A DNA stretch of 64,000 bases. Origin: Bursaphelenchus xylophilus (taxonomy: Eukaryota > Nematoda > Chromadorea > Rhabditida > Aphelenchoididae). Location of the stretch: NCBI GenBank assembly GCA_904066235.2, contig CAJFCV020000005.1:1054001-1118000 (forward strand), in the 5' to 3' direction. A model generated the notes under the pieces. The model was not told the origin of the DNA and did not search any database. It worked only from the letters and a program-made list of their open reading frames with translations. This document shows, one piece after another, positions 31,501 to 42,749 of this stretch (positions are counted from its first letter, which is position 1; each line of letters opens with the position of its first letter). The translations under genes were made by a program, and so were the position numbers.

Positions 31501-34500
31501 TCCCACACGAAAGCGATCAGAACCGCCGTCTACTCGCCGCTGGGCCATGTCCTTGCCACTGGCGGCGACGACGGCCTCGTGAAGATCTGGAATTCCGAAT
31601 CCGCCATGTGCGTCGTCACCCTGAAAGGGCACACCGCCCCGGTGACGTCACTCTGCTTCACTCAAAATGGAAACGCAATTTTGAGCGCCTCCCTGGACGG
31701 CCAGGTACTCGCGCATGACATGAAAAAGTACCGGAATTTCCGCACCATGGTCACCCCGAGGGAAACGCAGCTGGAGCATTTGTGCGCCGACAAGGAGGGC
31801 CTGAATTGTATTGCCTCGTCGCAAAACTCGTTCGAAATTTATGTCTGGGCCATTGAGACTGGAAATTTGTTGGAGGTTTTGACTGGTAAGGACATTGAGG
31901 GGATTTGAGGGAAATTTAAAGGGAGTTGGGGTGATTTGAGAGGAATAAATGGGCTCTCGGATATTATTTTAGATGATTTAGGGGATTTTTGGGGAAAATT
32001 TTGATATTTTAAGTAAAAGTGAGATTTTTTTTATGATTTTTGGGTTTTAAAAAGAGCGATTAGGCTTTTGTGGTGATTTGAGAGAATTTGAGGCAAGATA
32101 TAGACAAAAATTTGACACTTTGGATATTACTTTAGATGACTTTATGGATTTTTAGGGAAAATGAAGTAAAAGTGGGATTTTTTAATGACTTTTGGATTTA
32201 AAAAAGAGCGGTGAGGCATTTTGGGATATTTTTAACAGTATTTTAGCCAAGGTACGGAGAAAAATTTGACACTTTGGATATTACTTTACAAGGAAAGTAC
32301 TTTTATGGGGGCTCCTACTTTTTGACGGGACATATCTCAAAAAATCAGAAAAAATGTGCTGATCAAGGATATATAAATCTTAGCTGCCCATTTTAGGTTT
32401 TTAGGGGTGAAAACTCAATCGGAAGTTGACTTAAAGTCCTGTATGAACCCCTTTTCGCCTAATTTTTCACGGGTTTACAATTTTTATTTTGGCTTCAAAT
32501 GATGTTTATTGAGTTTCTAAGACGTAATAAATCAGTCTTGGCCCAAAAATTTATTTTTCCGACCTTCAACTTCAAAAAAAGTCGATTCAGCCCAAAAGGG
32601 AAATCGAACCCGTGCGGCATTCCCCCTCTTGATCCCCAGACTACGACACTAGCCACTCGGCCACACCGCTCTCTTCCGAAGGAAGAGACCGACTGCGCTT
32701 TTTATCGTTTCGAATGCATGCGCCTTTTGTAGGGAAATTGAGCCAGTTTTTGGGCATTTTCACCCCTAAAAGCCCAAAATGGGCAGCTAAGATTTACATA
32801 TCCTTGATCAGCACATTTTTTATGATTTTTTGAGGTATGTCCCGTCAAAAAGTAGGAGCCCCCATAAAAGTACTTTCCTTGTTAGATGACTTTATGATTT
32901 TTTTTAAATGGACCTAAAATTTTGTTTTTTGATGGTTTTGAAAGTTTGGAAGTAATTAGAGATGATTTCAGAGTGGTTTTAGACCATTTAATATTGGTTT
33001 TGGGTTCAAAAATTGCATGTTCGATATTACTTTAGACAATTTTTTGGGATTTTTGAGGGGAATGGAGTAAAAGTGAAATTTTTTGATGACTATTGGATTT
33101 TAAAAAGAGCAGTGAGGCATTTTGGGATAATTGGAGAGTATCTGAATCAGGGTGTAGACAAAAAATGGCACATTTTGGATATTACTTTAGATGACTTTAT
33201 GATTTTTTTTTCAAAAAATTTTAAAGTTGAATTTTTTATGGGTTTTAAATTTTTTTAGGTAATCAGAGATGCCTTTAGAGTTATTTCAGATTATTTCGTA
33301 TAGGGTTTGAGTTTAAAAATGACATTTTGGATATTACTTTAGACAATTTTTTGGGATTTTTGAGGGGAATGGAGTAAAAGTGAAATTTTTTTGATGTCTT
33401 TTCGGTTTCAAAAAGGGCGATAAGGCTTTTTGGATAATTTGAGAGTATTTGAGGGTAAAAAATAGAGAAAAATTAGACACTTTGGATATTACTTTAGATG
33501 ACTTTATGACTAAAAATTTTTATTTTTTTTTGGTGGTTTTAAAATTTTTGAAGTCATTAGAGATGCCTCTAGTGTAATTTCAGACCATTTCATATTGGTT
33601 TTGAGTTAAAAAATGACATTTTGGATATTATTTTAGACAATTTTTTGATGATTTTTTGGACTTTTATAAAAATTTTCAGGACACACCGGCCCGATCACCG
33701 CCCTCTCCCTAAATGGCCTCAAATTGGCGTCGGCGTCGATGGACAAGACGGTCCGGGTCTGGGACGTGACCCGAATGGAGAACGAAGCCATCCAATTCTC
33801 CAAGGAATGTGTGGACGTGAAGTTCAGCCCCGACGGATTCTTCCTCGCCGTGCTGTTGCTCGACTCCTCGGTGCATGTGTTGAGTGCGGAGAGCAACTCC
33901 GAGATTGCAATCATCGAAACAAAATTGGACATGGACATTGGATGGAAGAAGGGGAATTTGGCCAAAAATTCGATCGAAAAGAATGTGAATTACAATCGAA
34001 TCGAGTTCTCACCCACCTCGAAATTCCTCCTAATTGGTGGACAATCCAATAATTTTTCGTTATACGACTTTGCACAACACACTTTGATCAGAAGATTCAA
34101 ATTAACGGCGAATCAGTCGATCGACGGGACAAATGTAGGTTTTTGAAGGGGTTTTTGAAAGATTTGGAGGGGAGATTTGGTGGATGTATGAAGAATAGAG
34201 AGTGTAGTGTGAGGTAAAGTTGATTTTTACGGGGAATTTTATGCGTGGATTACGGTAAAATTGAGTTTTTTTTCCATATTATAGGTGGTTTGATGGGGCT
34301 TTGGAAAAATTTTTGATTTTTCGATGGAATTGAGGTAATTTGATGGGAAAGCTTGATGATTTTAGAAATAAGAAGGTGTGTAGTGAATTATGAGTCTGGA
34401 ATTTGAGGTATTAAAGAGCATTGGGCTACTGTAACAACGATTTTTCTCGAAATTTTTCGGTTTTTTGAGTTTTCTTGGGAAATTTATGTATTTTTTGTGA

Positions 34501-36894
34501 ATTTCAACAGGAAAATCGATGATTTTAAAAAGAGCTTGGTGTTTAGTAAATGATGAGGCTAAAATTTGAGGTATTCAAGAGCATTGGGTTACTGTAATAT
34601 GTATTTTTTTCAAAAAATTCTGGATTTTTTGGGTTTTCTTGGGAAACTATGCATTTTTTGTGAATTTCAACCGGAAAAATTGATGATTTTAGAAGGAAGA
34701 AGGTGTGTAGTGAATGATGAGTCTAAAATTTGAGGTATTTAAGAGCATTGGGTTACTGTAACAACGATTTTTTTGGAAAATTTCCAGATTTTTTGGGGTT
34801 TCTCGGGAAATTGTGCATTTTTTGTGAATTTGAAGCAGAAAGTGGTTGGATTAGGCACAGACTAAGCTCATAGTATTGTTTAGGAAGGATTTTATATGTC
34901 CCACAGGGTGTTGAGATACTGTAATTTCAATTTTTTCGAGTTTTTTGTGAAAATGAGGCAAAAATTGGTCTTTTGCTTATTTAATGTTGTATTTTCAGCC
35001 TCGATTCGATCCCTTCGCCTACTACGGACAACAAATCGACGCCTCGGATGAGGAGAACGAAATCGGGCCGATCAACACCCCGGGCGAAGCGAGAAAAGAC
35101 CTCTCTTTGCGGAAGTTCGAACGCCCCTCCATCGAGCTCACCGAATTCGCCTTCAATCCCACCGGCCGCTCGTTCGCAGTGGTCTCCACGGAGGGAGTAA
35201 TGGTCTTCTCATTGGACAAACGACGAAGATTCCGACCGATTCGACTGGTGGAGGGAGCAACCATCAAAAAAGCGGAGGAACTGCTGGAAAATGAGGAATA
35301 TCATGAAGCACTGTTGATGTCTCTGGCCCTGGATGAAAAGGACTTGGTGGAAAAAGTGCTGGTGACAATCCCAATCGATGAAAGTAGGAGATTTTGGAAG
35401 ATTTTTGGGGATTTGAGGGAAAAGTTGAGAAAATTGAGGATTTTTGGGGAATAATGTTGAATTTGGATGATTAACGGTGTTAAATCTTGTTTTGTGAGGT
35501 TGAAATTTTACAAGGAAAGTACTTCTATGGGGTATGGAGTTACAGGTCGAGACATATATCAAAAAAATCGCAAAATTTTTCTGATTCAGAATATGTAAAA
35601 CTTAGCTGCCCAATTTTGGTTTGTAAGGACGAAAAAACCTTCAGAACTTTTCTTGCAACACCACGCAAGTAAACCCTGACATCTTGACAAGCCTTAAAAT
35701 ATAGTCGAGGCAAAAAGTCCTTAGAATTTTGCACTGTGCATAAACCCGAAAAAACATTTTGCACCGTGCATCCGACCGAAAAAGTGCTTTTGCACAGTGC
35801 AATTTTGTTGTTTTTGCCTTATTGTCGCGCGCGATTCCCATTTTTCTCAGCGACAAATCGACTTTTCGGGGTGCGACGAGATTTGGGGGCCGCGAAAAAT
35901 TCTAAGGACTTTTTGCCGCGACTAGTATCAAACTTGGAACTACTAATAATTCAAGTGTAGTATTAATCAAGTTTGATATTTTAAGGCTTGTCAAGATGCC
36001 AAGGTTTACTTTATCGGTCTGTCGGGAAAATAACGGCGGATCGTCGCGCCTCGGAATCGCCCATCATCGCTCTGCGACTGCAAGCCGCGACTTGGGATTT
36101 GGTGCGCGATAGCGGCGAGGCGAGACATTTTGATGCGACGATCCGCCGTTATTTTTCCGACAGACTGATAGCTCAAAAAAAAAGCTTTTGAATTGGTAAA
36201 AACTTGGTCAAAATAGCATTTGCGTGGGGTTGCGAGAAAGGTTCTGATGGTTTTTTCGCCCTTACAAACCAAAATTGGGCAGCTAATTTTTACACATTCT
36301 GAATCAGAAAAATTTTGCGATTTTTTTTGATGTATGTCTCGAGCTGTAACTGCACACCCTATAGAAGTACTTTCCTTGTAAAATTTCAATCTCACAAAAC
36401 AAGATTTAACACCGTTAATCATCCAAATCTGCCATTATTCCCAAAATCGTCATTTTTCTCAGTAAAAATTGAGCAAATTTAATTTACAGTCAGCAAAAAT
36501 AACGGGATTTTTTTGAGCTAAAATTGGGTTTTGAGCCGGTTTTTGCACCTAAAGTAATATATTTTTAGTTCAAAAAGAGATCCAGACTTTGGACGATCAA
36601 CTCGCCATCGAACTGCTCCGATATTTGGGCGCGAATATCAACAGAATCGCCAAAATCCGCATCCATCAGTACCTATTGATCTGCCGACATTTGGTCTTCA
36701 CCTTTGCCCAAACTTTCAAAGCAGACACCACTCTCACCGACTCGATTACGTCCCTCCAATTCTTCCTCAAAACCCACAAAGACCTGCTGCAGATCATCCA
36801 GTCCAATAAAGGACTCATCGACTTTGAACTCACCCAAAGACAATTGAACCAACTCAACAGAGAAATGGAAGAATTGAAGCCGCCTGGAGCATGA
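28562..36894 (+). CDS. pwp2: PWP2/UTP1, WD40 protein of the small-subunit processome
   Basis: A core component of the UTPB subcomplex that assembles on the 5' ETS of pre-rRNA in the nucleolus for 18S rRNA processing. Eleven exons: 28562-28579, 28649-28758, 28793-28887, 29015-29270, 29672-29810, 29900-30030, 30071-30226, 31368-31885, 33680-34134, 34999-35383 and 36569-36894. These sum to 2589 nt (862 residues plus stop) with every phase matching; human PWP2 is 919. The N-terminus (LSDVVGAVFQNGNLKF) fits the conserved start of the first propeller. WD motifs include GALYVWD, GGDDGLVKIW and KTVRVWDV (about residues 310-520). FDPFAYYG and LRKFERPSIELTEFAFNPTG begin the second half, and the C-terminal helical UTP domain (about 690-862) includes LDDQLAIELLRYLG. 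AATAAA at 36999-37004. The last five introns have been invaded by foldback elements; exons are intact. Confidence 0.96.
30688..31240. mobile_element. Foldback element in PWP2 intron 7
   Basis: Two arms of about 270 bp in inverted orientation (AAGGAAAGTACTTCTATGGG at 30689 and its relative near 31235) meet around ATTAATACTACACC/GGGGTAGTATTAAT. Same family as 35440-36440, and with outer 15 bp like the tRNA-bearing foldbacks. Confidence 0.85.
32289..32882. mobile_element. tRNA-bearing foldback element, copy 1
   Basis: Ends CAAGGAAAGTACTTTTATGG and complement, about 130-bp inverted arms, flanked by TTA on both sides (empty site ACTTTAGATGAC is visible in neighbouring repeat units). The interior carries a reverse-strand tRNA-like sequence at about 32591-32672. 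A second copy is at 58012-58603. Confidence 0.85.
32591..32672 (-). pseudogene. tRNA-Ser/Leu-like sequence inside foldback element
   Basis: Reverse strand has an A box (GTGTGGCCGAGTGGCTAG) and a B box (GGGTTCGATTTCC) with a long variable region, as in class II tRNAs. The acceptor ends do not pair, so it is not a working tRNA. It may give the element an internal pol III promoter. Confidence 0.72.
34330..34870. repeat. Tandem repeat in PWP2 intron 9
   Basis: Three units of about 155-160 bp with AGAGCATTGGGTTACTGTAA near 34416, 34580 and 34741. Confidence 0.75.
35440..36440. mobile_element. Compound foldback in PWP2 intron 10
   Basis: Outer arms (about 35440-35700 and 36180-36440) are inverted copies including TACAAGGAAAGTACTTCTAT and GGATGATTAACGGTGTTAAA. 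Nested inside are a TA-flanked element with GCAC-N-GTGC sites (35704-35922) and a small foldback of the GTCGGGAAAATAA family (about 36015-36172). Confidence 0.82.
35704..35922. mobile_element. 219-bp TA-flanked TIR element carrying three phased GCAC-N-GTGC sites
   Basis: TIR GTCGAGGCAAAAAGTCCTTA and its complement (27 bp, one mismatch), TA at 35702-35703 and 35923-35924. Sites GCACTGTGC 35731, GCACCGTGC 35761 and GCACAGTGC 35792 are 30 and 31 bp apart. GACTTTTTGTCGCGG-type words in the 5-8 kb segments resemble its ends. Confidence 0.8.
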
Positions 36895-37083
36895 TTTTCG
36901 TGGACAATTTGAGTTGAAAATGGATTTTTTTTTGATTGTTTTTGGACATTTTTTATTTGTTTTTACTTGTTAATTTGTTGTTGTTGGTTCCTTGTTGAAA
37001 ATAAATGAAATTGAATTAAATTTGGAAGGATTTTTTTTTTGACCCTACGAATTTTTGGGTCATAGTTCAGGTCAACAATACTA

Positions 37084-37325
37084 CAGTGACGGACCTGATC
37101 CAGCGGCAAAAAACTACCATTTTGTATCCGGGAAGTGCCAAAAAATGTGGCAAAATGCCTCCATCTTCAACCATAAAAACTCCTTTTTTGAAGAGCGCGC
37201 TGTTTCCCTCGGGTGCGCTTTTGAAATCGGAATTTTTTCACTTGGAAAGGAAGCATTTTGCCACATTTTTAATACTTCCCGGATGCAAAATGGTATGTTT
37301 TTGCCATTGGATCAGGTCCGCCACG
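37084..37325. mobile_element. 242-bp TIR element (Tc1/mariner-like MITE)
   Basis: Ends CAGTGACGGACCTGATCC and GGATCAGGTCCGCCACG, TA on both sides (37082-37083, 37326-37327). Inverted arms extend inward with CCATTTTG and CCGGGAAGT. No coding capacity. Confidence 0.82.
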
Positions 37326-37812
37326 TATGTGTTATCTTGATTCGTTACTTTCGATCTATTTTGAGGTATTTTACATGTACTCACATCAATAACATCTACA
37401 GTCGATAAAAGTTACGGATCTTCGTTTTTTGGAGCAAACTTTGATTGTCTTTATATTACACTAGAAAAAGTAGTCATAAAAGTCTTCGCCAAGTCTCCGC
37501 CGAGGCTTCACCGAGGCTTCGCCGAGAGCATCCAACGGTTTTTTCCAGGCCTTATAGGCACTTCTTACAGTCCTTTTTTTGGATCTCCATTTGTCATACA
37601 GCTGTATACAGCTCATATCAATCGAGTTCGGACACACATTCCAAAAAAAAATCGAAAAATTCGAAAATTTTTTTGATCAAAAAATCTCGATTTTTATTGC
37701 AATTTACGTGCTAAAAAAATTAGCCATGCACTGGGAACATCTCAATTTCTTAATTTAAATTCATGTCAAAATAAATCTAGTTTTTCCAGTACTTTTTTTG
37801 AAATCTTTTTTC

Positions 37813-40375
37813 AGTCTGTCGGGAAAATAATGTGGATTTTTCGCAACAAAATTTATCGTCTTGTCGCAGTCGCCAACCAAATCTCCAGAAACGGCTACCA
37901 AATCGATGATAGGCGATTTGAAAGCGCCACAAATCCACATTATTTTCCCGACAACCTGATCAATATAAAATTCTCCAAAAAACTTCTTTTTTTCTATTTT
38001 TTCAATAAAAAATCAGTGATCGCTAAACTTTGCCTTCCAACTCATCGCATACAATTCCCGAGCCGGATGACCCTGTCAAGTTGCAGCGTTTCAAAACATT
38101 ACAAACCCCGGCCGTCGGTGTAAAAATCACGCCATTCCGGGGACCCTTTTCCCCAAAATACCCAATGAACTTTGTCTTGTTACAGCGGCACCATGATGCG
38201 GTCACGTTGTAACCCGCTCGAACAGCTTTTGTATTATGCGCCGCGGGGCCGCAAACAATTTTTGGGATGGCTTTTTCGGGAGCGTTGCAGCGATTTGCGC
38301 CTAAAAATTTTGTTTTTCCCGAGACATGTGACGCTTTACAGCGTGTACAAAGACTTTGAACTGTGGTGGGCGGGGAAGGGGGGTTGGGTGCTCGAGGGGT
38401 TCTTCTTTGCCTTTTTTTACGGACCTAATTGTCATCGGGGTTACGGTAGGAGCGGTAAAGTCATCGTTGAAAATTTGGGGGAGATTTCAACAAATCAGAT
38501 GGGGACTTGCAGTGAAGGACAGTAAAGCCTCTATATAGCAAAACAAAGACAAAAACTGCCTATAAAGAACAAGTCCAGAGAAAACAAAACTCTTCAGTCA
38601 TCTGTTAATTTTTGAGATTTTTGGGGTCAAAATACCAGCGTGTCGGGAAAATAATGTATATATAGTTGTCGCAGCAAAATCTCTCGCCTCCTCGCCGACT
38701 GTATCTCCAGCCGCGGAAGCCGCTACAAAGTGATGATGGGCGATTTTCGAAGGCACAAAAAATCTACATTATTTTCCCGACGGCCGATATAATGATTTAT
38801 CAGTTTGTCGGGAAAATAATGTGGATTTGTCGCAACAAAATTTTTTGTCTTGTCGCAGAAATCTCCAGCAGCGGTTAGCCGTTGCAAAGCGATGATGGGC
38901 GATTTCAAAGTGAGACGAAACAAGATTATTTTCCCGACAGGCTAAATCCGTTGGAAAAGCCACTGGAATGACTTTCGCGACATGCACTGTGCAAAAACAA
39001 AAGTTCTCTTTGCACTGTGCAATTTATTGATTTTTGCACCGTGCATTAGGGGTTATTAGGCTGCCGCTCGCACCCTGACTTTTTTGCACAGTGCAAATGC
39101 CAAAAATCACTCCAACGACTTTGCGAACGGACTTGTTTTTCGAAAAAAAAATCTTGATCTTCAAAGTCATGTTTCATTTCCCTTTTTACAACTAGTGTAA
39201 AATTGGGTGTGTCAGCCGGTATGAATTTCTTCGATCGGTCAAAAATACATCTCAAATCAATCAAGGTAAAGATCAGCCAACTTTTAAAGTGTAATCGAAC
39301 CTTTCTGAATTACTCGTCGTAAAACTTCTTTCTTCTAAATTTTGTACTTTTAGGGTAACCAGTTTACTCGTGTTTTTTTTACATTTGCACACAATTTGGA
39401 CCTATACTGTATATGAGTCAAATATCAACCCCCAGGCTGATATTGAAAAAACCAAGCTATCGCCAAGCGTGACGACCGATTTCAATGCGCGAAAAATCAA
39501 CATTATTTTCCCGACAGACTGATAGTCCGTTCTCAAAGTCGCTGGAGGGATTTTTGCGACATAAATTGTGTTCGAAAAGTCAGAGTGCGAGCGGCAGCCC
39601 AAAAAAAGCCTTGCACGGTGCAAAGCCAAGAAATTGCACAGTGCCAAGTCAACTTTTGTTTTTTTCACTGTCCATGGCGCGGAAATTACTCTAGCAAACG
39701 GACAACCAGTCTGTCGGGAAAATAATGTGGATTCCTTGCTCCTTGTAATCGCCCGTCATCGCTTTGCGACGGCTAGCCGAGGTTTGAAATTTTGTATGCA
39801 AGGCGATAAACTTTGCTGCGACAAATCCACATTATTTTCCCGACAGACTCATAGGAAAGTTTTGACGGACAGATGCTTGTTTTAGTCCATAATTCACTCT
39901 GGAGGCATTGGAGATTTGGTGCGCTCCACATTATTTTTCCGACAGAATGATATCAGTCTGTCGGAAAAATAACGGCGGATCGTCGCATCAAAATGTCTCG
40001 CCTCGCCGCTATCGCGCACCAAATCCCCCGCCGCGGCTTGAAGTCGCAAAGCGATAAAGGGCGATTCCGAGGCGCGACGATCCGCCGTTATTTTCCCGAC
40101 AGACTGATACAAGAGTTTTTATCGCGGATGTCTTGCGCCAAAAGTAAGTGAATGTCGTTAGTGCAAAAAGTTTGAGAAAAAAACATTGTGAAAATTTTGA
40201 AGGCTTTATAGCGCGAGTAATATCGGTCTGTCGGGAAAATAATGTGGATCTCTCGGAAGCGAGAATAATTGCTTTGCGACGGCTAGCCGCGGCTGGAAAT
40301 TTTTGGTGCGCGACTGCGAAAAGAAGATAAATTTTTCTGCGACAAATCCACATTATTTTCCCGACAGACTGATAC
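37813..40375. repeat. Cluster of small foldback elements with TGTCGGGAAAATAA ends
   Basis: About 150-bp elements with inverted ends (CTGTCGGGAAAATAATGTGG and complement) at about 37813-37966, 38640-38785, 38801-38945, 39400-39528 (left part degraded), 39706-39853, 39920-39955 (end only), 39955-40113 and 40224-40375; one more lies at 36015-36172. Two subtypes, AATAATGTGGAT and AATAACGGCGGAT. Interiors share GCGACGGCTAGCCG-type cores. No protein. Confidence 0.88.
38020..38520 (+). other. Open-frame region of doubtful coding status
   Basis: A higher-GC stretch with open frames (for example SSHTIPEPDDPVKLQRFKTL). An acceptor-like TTGTTACAG lies at 38177-38185. No family recognised, no start or exon chain established. 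May be a gene relic between foldback elements. Confidence 0.25.
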
Positions 40376-41060
40376 TACTCATGTCATAAAGCATCGACAA
40401 TTTTCTGATAGTAGTCTTGAAAGTTTTGTCAAAATCCGAGCCGTATTTTTTGGAAGCAATCAAAAATTGCTTCTCCAAAATTTTTCTAAATTTTAGAATC
40501 CATCTTCTCCAAATTTCATAAAAAAATCACCTTTAGTCTAGCCCTTCACATAGCACTTTCCCAATAGACGTTTTCCAACTACCAACTTGACTGTTTTTCA
40601 TTTTACAATCCACCCTTTTCTCCGCGCTCTTCGAAATTCCCAACCACTTCACCCGGAACTGGTCAGACATCGGTCGAAAGAAAAAAAAATTTGGTGATCC
40701 ATCTCATGTCGGCTAATGTCATCATGTCGGAATGTTTTCAATTCGCACATAAGCGCGCATTCCCCCTGATTTTGCACTTTCGAAGAGCGCCCCAAGGTCT
40801 GCCGCAAACGTGGGTTTCCAAAAGTTACTCCCCCGACCGACCAAAAAAAAGAGGAAGGGAGGGGTCAGGGGGATGGTTGTTGTAACCGAAGAGCGATTGT
40901 ATTTATTGACGAGAAAGGCGAGTATAAGAAGTGGAGTAAGTGCGGCGAGAAGGGAGGAAAAAGGTCACTGACCATTTTTTCAGAGACAGAGAGTTTCAAG
41001 GGGATTTTTTTGATGATTTTTTGAGGAAATTGAGGGGAAATACGTACAAGGTGGGTCGAA
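40376..41060. other. Intergenic, no gene seen
   Basis: Mixed composition. The short open frames on both strands are unsupported. Confidence 0.4.
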
Positions 41061-41370
41061 AAGTCTTGACATGTCTTTGCACTGTGCGGTCGGTATCGCG
41101 ATTTGGCTTTTCGCGACAAACCGTCGGCAGGGTGCGAAAACAGAGCGCACTGTGCAGTTAGGCTTGACAATGTGTTTGCACTGTGCAGTCGTCATCGCGA
41201 CATGGCTTTTCGCGACAAACAATCGGCACAGTGCGAATGAAAAAAATGCACTGTGCAGTTAGTGTTGCCAGTGTCTCTGCACTGTGCGGTCGTTCACCGC
41301 ACGGGTCAGTGGCTTTGCGCGATAAACGGTAGCGGGGTGCGAAAAGAGAGCGCGCTGTGCAGTTTAGGGC
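41060..41370. repeat. GCAC-N-GTGC segment, tandem units
   Basis: Three related units of about 105 bp with GCACTGTGC near 41079, 41179 and 41278, each followed by GCGACATGGCTTTTCGCGAC-type sequence and closed by another site (41150, 41252, 41354). Confidence 0.75.
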
Positions 41371-41469
41371 AAAGGAGTAAGTCTGAAGTTTAGTAACGAG
41401 TCTGAAATTTCCATACGAAAAATCGCAAAAAATTGATTTTTTTATTTTCTAAATCTTGCGCACTTTTTG

Positions 41470-42570
41470 GCTATAGGTAACACATTAGTTTCTGAAAGTT
41501 TTAGCCAGTGCAGGCGATGCTAAGATATTGAACAATTTTTAGAGGACGCAAAATCCGGAGAGCGGTCAGAGAGAAAAACACTTTTTGGCCATATCTTTGC
41601 CAGTTTCGCGCGGAAAAAATTGATTTTTTGTGGAAAGATTACCCTCTATGACAGACATAGGTATGCGACATTTTATATCAAAATTCGCAAAAAAAGGAAT
41701 ATTTTTCCCGATTTTTGAACCTAAAAATGTCGGTCGTTTCTGCAAAACGCGAGTTGTAAAATCGGTAAAAATGGCCTGTTCAAACAATGAAAAGGCTGTC
41801 AACATTTTTCTTATTTTTTTCAAATTCCCAAAAAAATTCAAAAAAATCTCAATGAGCCATATCAAAACAAAATGAATGGCCCATAGCGATTTGAAATTGG
41901 AATTCGCCAAATTTGGATCGCGGATTCACTTTTTACTCGCTTTTTTAATCTAAATTTAACGATTTCCTCTTGATTTTTCCTGAAGCGACGACCTTTAAAA
42001 AAATTTCAAAACAACTAATTTACTTGAACTCCTTAGGTTCCACTTCCTTCTTTGTGTTTCCTCATGATAATCTGCGAAGAATCCGAAGGTCAATTTTGAG
42101 GGTTACTGTAATTTTGAAATTTTTTGTTGTTACAGATGAAATTTTTACAGTATAATGCTTCAATTTTTGTGAAAGTTGAGGTAGATTAAAAACGAAATAT
42201 TTTTGGACAAATATTTTAGCGATTTTTTAGCCTAGCTTTTGTAGAAACAACAAAAATTTTAGGCCAAAAAAAATTAAAAAAAATTTTTTTTTTGATTTTT
42301 TTAAGATTAAAATTGGCATTCTATTTACCCTTAGGCATGAAACATTTCAGCAAAAAAATCTGTTTTTTCTAGCCAAAATTCACAAAGATATTGGTGAAAA
42401 CAAAGAAATTTCTCTGGTCGTCTCTTCATTTTCTGCACTCTCTCGTCCGGAATGATCGTTGAATATCTTGGCTCTACTTGCAAATGGCAAGCTAAAATTT
42501 TCAGCGATTGATAAGCGTTATAGATAAAGTTTACATGCAAAATTTGAAGAAGCTCTGAGCTTTGGATTTT
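41470..42570. repeat. Decayed N1-type sequence
   Basis: 41545-41765 retains GAGAGCGGTCAGAGAGAAAA and GCCATATCTTTGCCAGTTTC. 42340-42570 resembles it in inverted orientation at lower similarity. No gene seen. Confidence 0.55.
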
Positions 42571-42749
42571 GAGTACTCGTCTTTTGATTTTTTTGGCATT
42601 TTTTAAAATTTTTTATTCTAAAAATGGTTTTATCACTTTCTAAAATTGATAAAACATGCCCTTAATATAAGCCTCAACTCCGCGGTAACGCTTTTTCCCT
42701 ATTTACTTACTTATATCATATTATTTTTACCTTTTCAGCAACATTAACC

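Larger units (their letters stand above)
31900..33670. repeat. Tandem repeat in PWP2 intron 8
   Basis: Units of about 140-170 bp with the landmark GGATATTACTTTAGATGACT near 31960, 32125, 32275, 33030, 33178, 33330, 33485 and 33625. The array is split by the tRNA-bearing foldback at 32289-32882. Confidence 0.8.

Noticed and set aside
32591..32672. Functional tRNA-Ser/Leu
   Set aside because: A and B boxes are present but the acceptor strands do not pair and it lies inside a repeated foldback element, so it is called tRNA-like only.
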